Source: an uncultured Synergistales bacterium
GTDB taxonomy: Bacteria > Synergistota > Synergistia > Synergistales > Aminobacteriaceae
Reading direction: 5' to 3'
DNA length: 6,834 nucleotides
Assembly: GCA_905236605.1 (NCBI GenBank)
Contig: CAJORD010000348.1
Span: 1 to 6,834, forward strand
The translations under genes were made by a program, and so were the position numbers. The notes beneath the pieces were generated by a model, which did not search any database, had not been told where the DNA came from, and worked only from the letters and a program-made list of their open reading frames with translations. Below are positions 6,160 to 6,834 of this stretch, in pieces (position 1 is the stretch's first letter; every line of letters starts with the position of its first letter).

Positions 6160-6166
6160 AGGAGGT
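6160..6166 (+). promoter_or_regulatory. fliD ribosome binding site
   Basis: AGGAGGT is a near-perfect Shine-Dalgarno sequence, 10 nt before the ATG at 6177. The spacing is slightly long, but the overlapping TTG just downstream is too close to be used. The conserved FliD motif begins only a few residues after the chosen ATG. Confidence 0.75.
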
Positions 6167-6176
6167 TGAATTTTTC

Positions 6177-6834
6177 ATGGCTTCATCAACAATGAGTGTA
6201 TCGGGCGTCGTGTCCGGCATGGACTGGGAAAGCATGATTGATACTATTATTGAAAATGCTGCAAAGCCTGCTCAAGTCCAAGTCAACAAACGCACGAACC
6301 TTGTTAATAAAAAAAGTCTGTTCGAGGAAATGAAAGTTACCATGAACAGCATTCAGTCATCGTTATCGCCGCTGAAACTTCCTTCAACTTATAAAGCTAA
6401 AGAAGTTGAAATCGAGCGCGTTGACACCACAGGCTCTTACAAAGGAGTTTTAACCGCGACGGTGAACGCTGACGCTGAAGTAAACGTTTATGATTTAGAG
6501 GTCAAGCAGCTCGCACGGGCGCAAACCAATCGCTCCAAACAAATTACAGCTTCGACCCTTAAAAGCACGCTCGGCGGTCTTGAAAGTTCGACACTTTATA
6601 TTAACGCAGGTAATCAAAAAATCGGTATTGATGTTTCTAGCTCTGACTCGCTAGAATCTTTGAAGTCGCGAATTAATACGACTTTGAAAACTTTAAGTGT
6701 TCCTGTTGGAGTAACTGCTTCGGTTGTCGATAACAGATTAATTCTAAAGAGCGACAGCACCGGACTTGGCACAACAAGCGTTACGGGCACGGCAAGTCAG
6801 CGATATAATTCAAGCGGCTACACTGACCTAAGCA
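6177..6834 (+). CDS. fliD: Flagellar filament cap protein FliD, N-terminal part (cut by window edge)
   Basis: The first 219 codons of the flagellar hook-associated protein 2, which is exported through the flagellar secretion system. It forms the pentameric or hexameric cap that folds flagellin into the filament tip. Seen in the sequence: SVSGVVSGMDWESMI (7-21), matching the conserved FliD opening SG-x-x-SG-[LM]-D; a helical, heptad-like stretch (about 22-66) that would form the coiled leg domain; LTATVNADA...YDLEVKQLARAQ (92-116), the usual end of the FliD N-terminal domain; and a flagellin hook IN-like repeat (about 135-195) ending VVDNRLILKSDSTG. There is no cleavable signal peptide, as expected for this export route. 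The open frame continues to the last base; the C-terminal domain, and any fliS beyond it, lie outside. The gene is divergent from the permease and is probably sigma-28 driven. Confidence 0.92.
   Translation, partial: MASSTMSVSGVVSGMDWESMIDTIIENAAKPAQVQVNKRTNLVNKKSLFEEMKVTMNSIQSSLSPLKLPSTYKAKEVEIERVDTTGSYKGVLTATVNADAEVNVYDLEVKQLARAQTNRSKQITASTLKSTLGGLESSTLYINAGNQKIGIDVSSSDSLESLKSRINTTLKTLSVPVGVTASVVDNRLILKSDSTGLGTTSVTGTASQRYNSSGYTDLS

Noticed and set aside
1..6834. CRISPR array, mobile element or phage remnant
   Set aside because: No direct repeats of suitable length and spacing, no transposase or integrase motifs, and gene spacing is tight and ordinary throughout.

Overview
This window looks like an ordinary bacterial chromosomal segment, roughly 40% G+C by eye and rich in A/T tracts. 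It comes from a flagellated bacterium. The flagellar cap gene, Cys4-zinc MetRS with a C-terminal tRNA-binding domain, DUF2157 membrane protein and strong AGGAGG-type ribosome binding sites would fit a low-G+C Firmicute-like lineage (for example Negativicutes) or Synergistota. I cannot decide the taxon from sequence alone. No insertion sequence, phage gene, CRISPR array, rRNA or tRNA is visible.

Layout. On the minus strand, reading from high to low coordinates, there are five genes: an APC-family amino-acid permease (6032-4611), metG for methionyl-tRNA synthetase (4527-2569), a DUF2157 membrane protein (2568-1447), nagA for N-acetylglucosamine-6-phosphate deacetylase (1466-363), and the N-terminal 80 codons of a family-2 glycosyltransferase (240-1, cut by the window edge). 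metG, DUF2157 and nagA are tightly coupled: TAA directly abuts ATG between the first two, and the last two overlap by 20 nt. On the plus strand, fliD (flagellar filament cap) starts at 6177 and runs off the right edge.

Regulation. The 144-bp gap between the permease and fliD holds divergent, interleaved promoter candidates: a perfect TATAAT box for the permease and a sigma-28-like TCCGATAA box for fliD. The 83-nt gap between the permease and metG holds the most interesting structure. A 9-nt sequence is perfectly complementary to the metG Shine-Dalgarno region, and its 3' arm runs straight into seven U residues before the metG AUG. It could therefore be a translation-blocking hairpin, an intrinsic terminator for the permease, or both.

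Inside metG, the linker before the tRNA-binding domain carries five tandem heptamers. It also has an ideal Shine-Dalgarno plus in-frame ATG that could start a free 134-residue tRNA-binding protein.

How the genes relate. The metG cluster joins translation (MetRS), an uncharacterised membrane protein and amino-sugar recycling (NagA); the link may be only shared housekeeping expression. The permease upstream may supply amino acids, but its substrate is unknown. The glycosyltransferase and fliD appear to belong to neighbouring envelope and motility loci.
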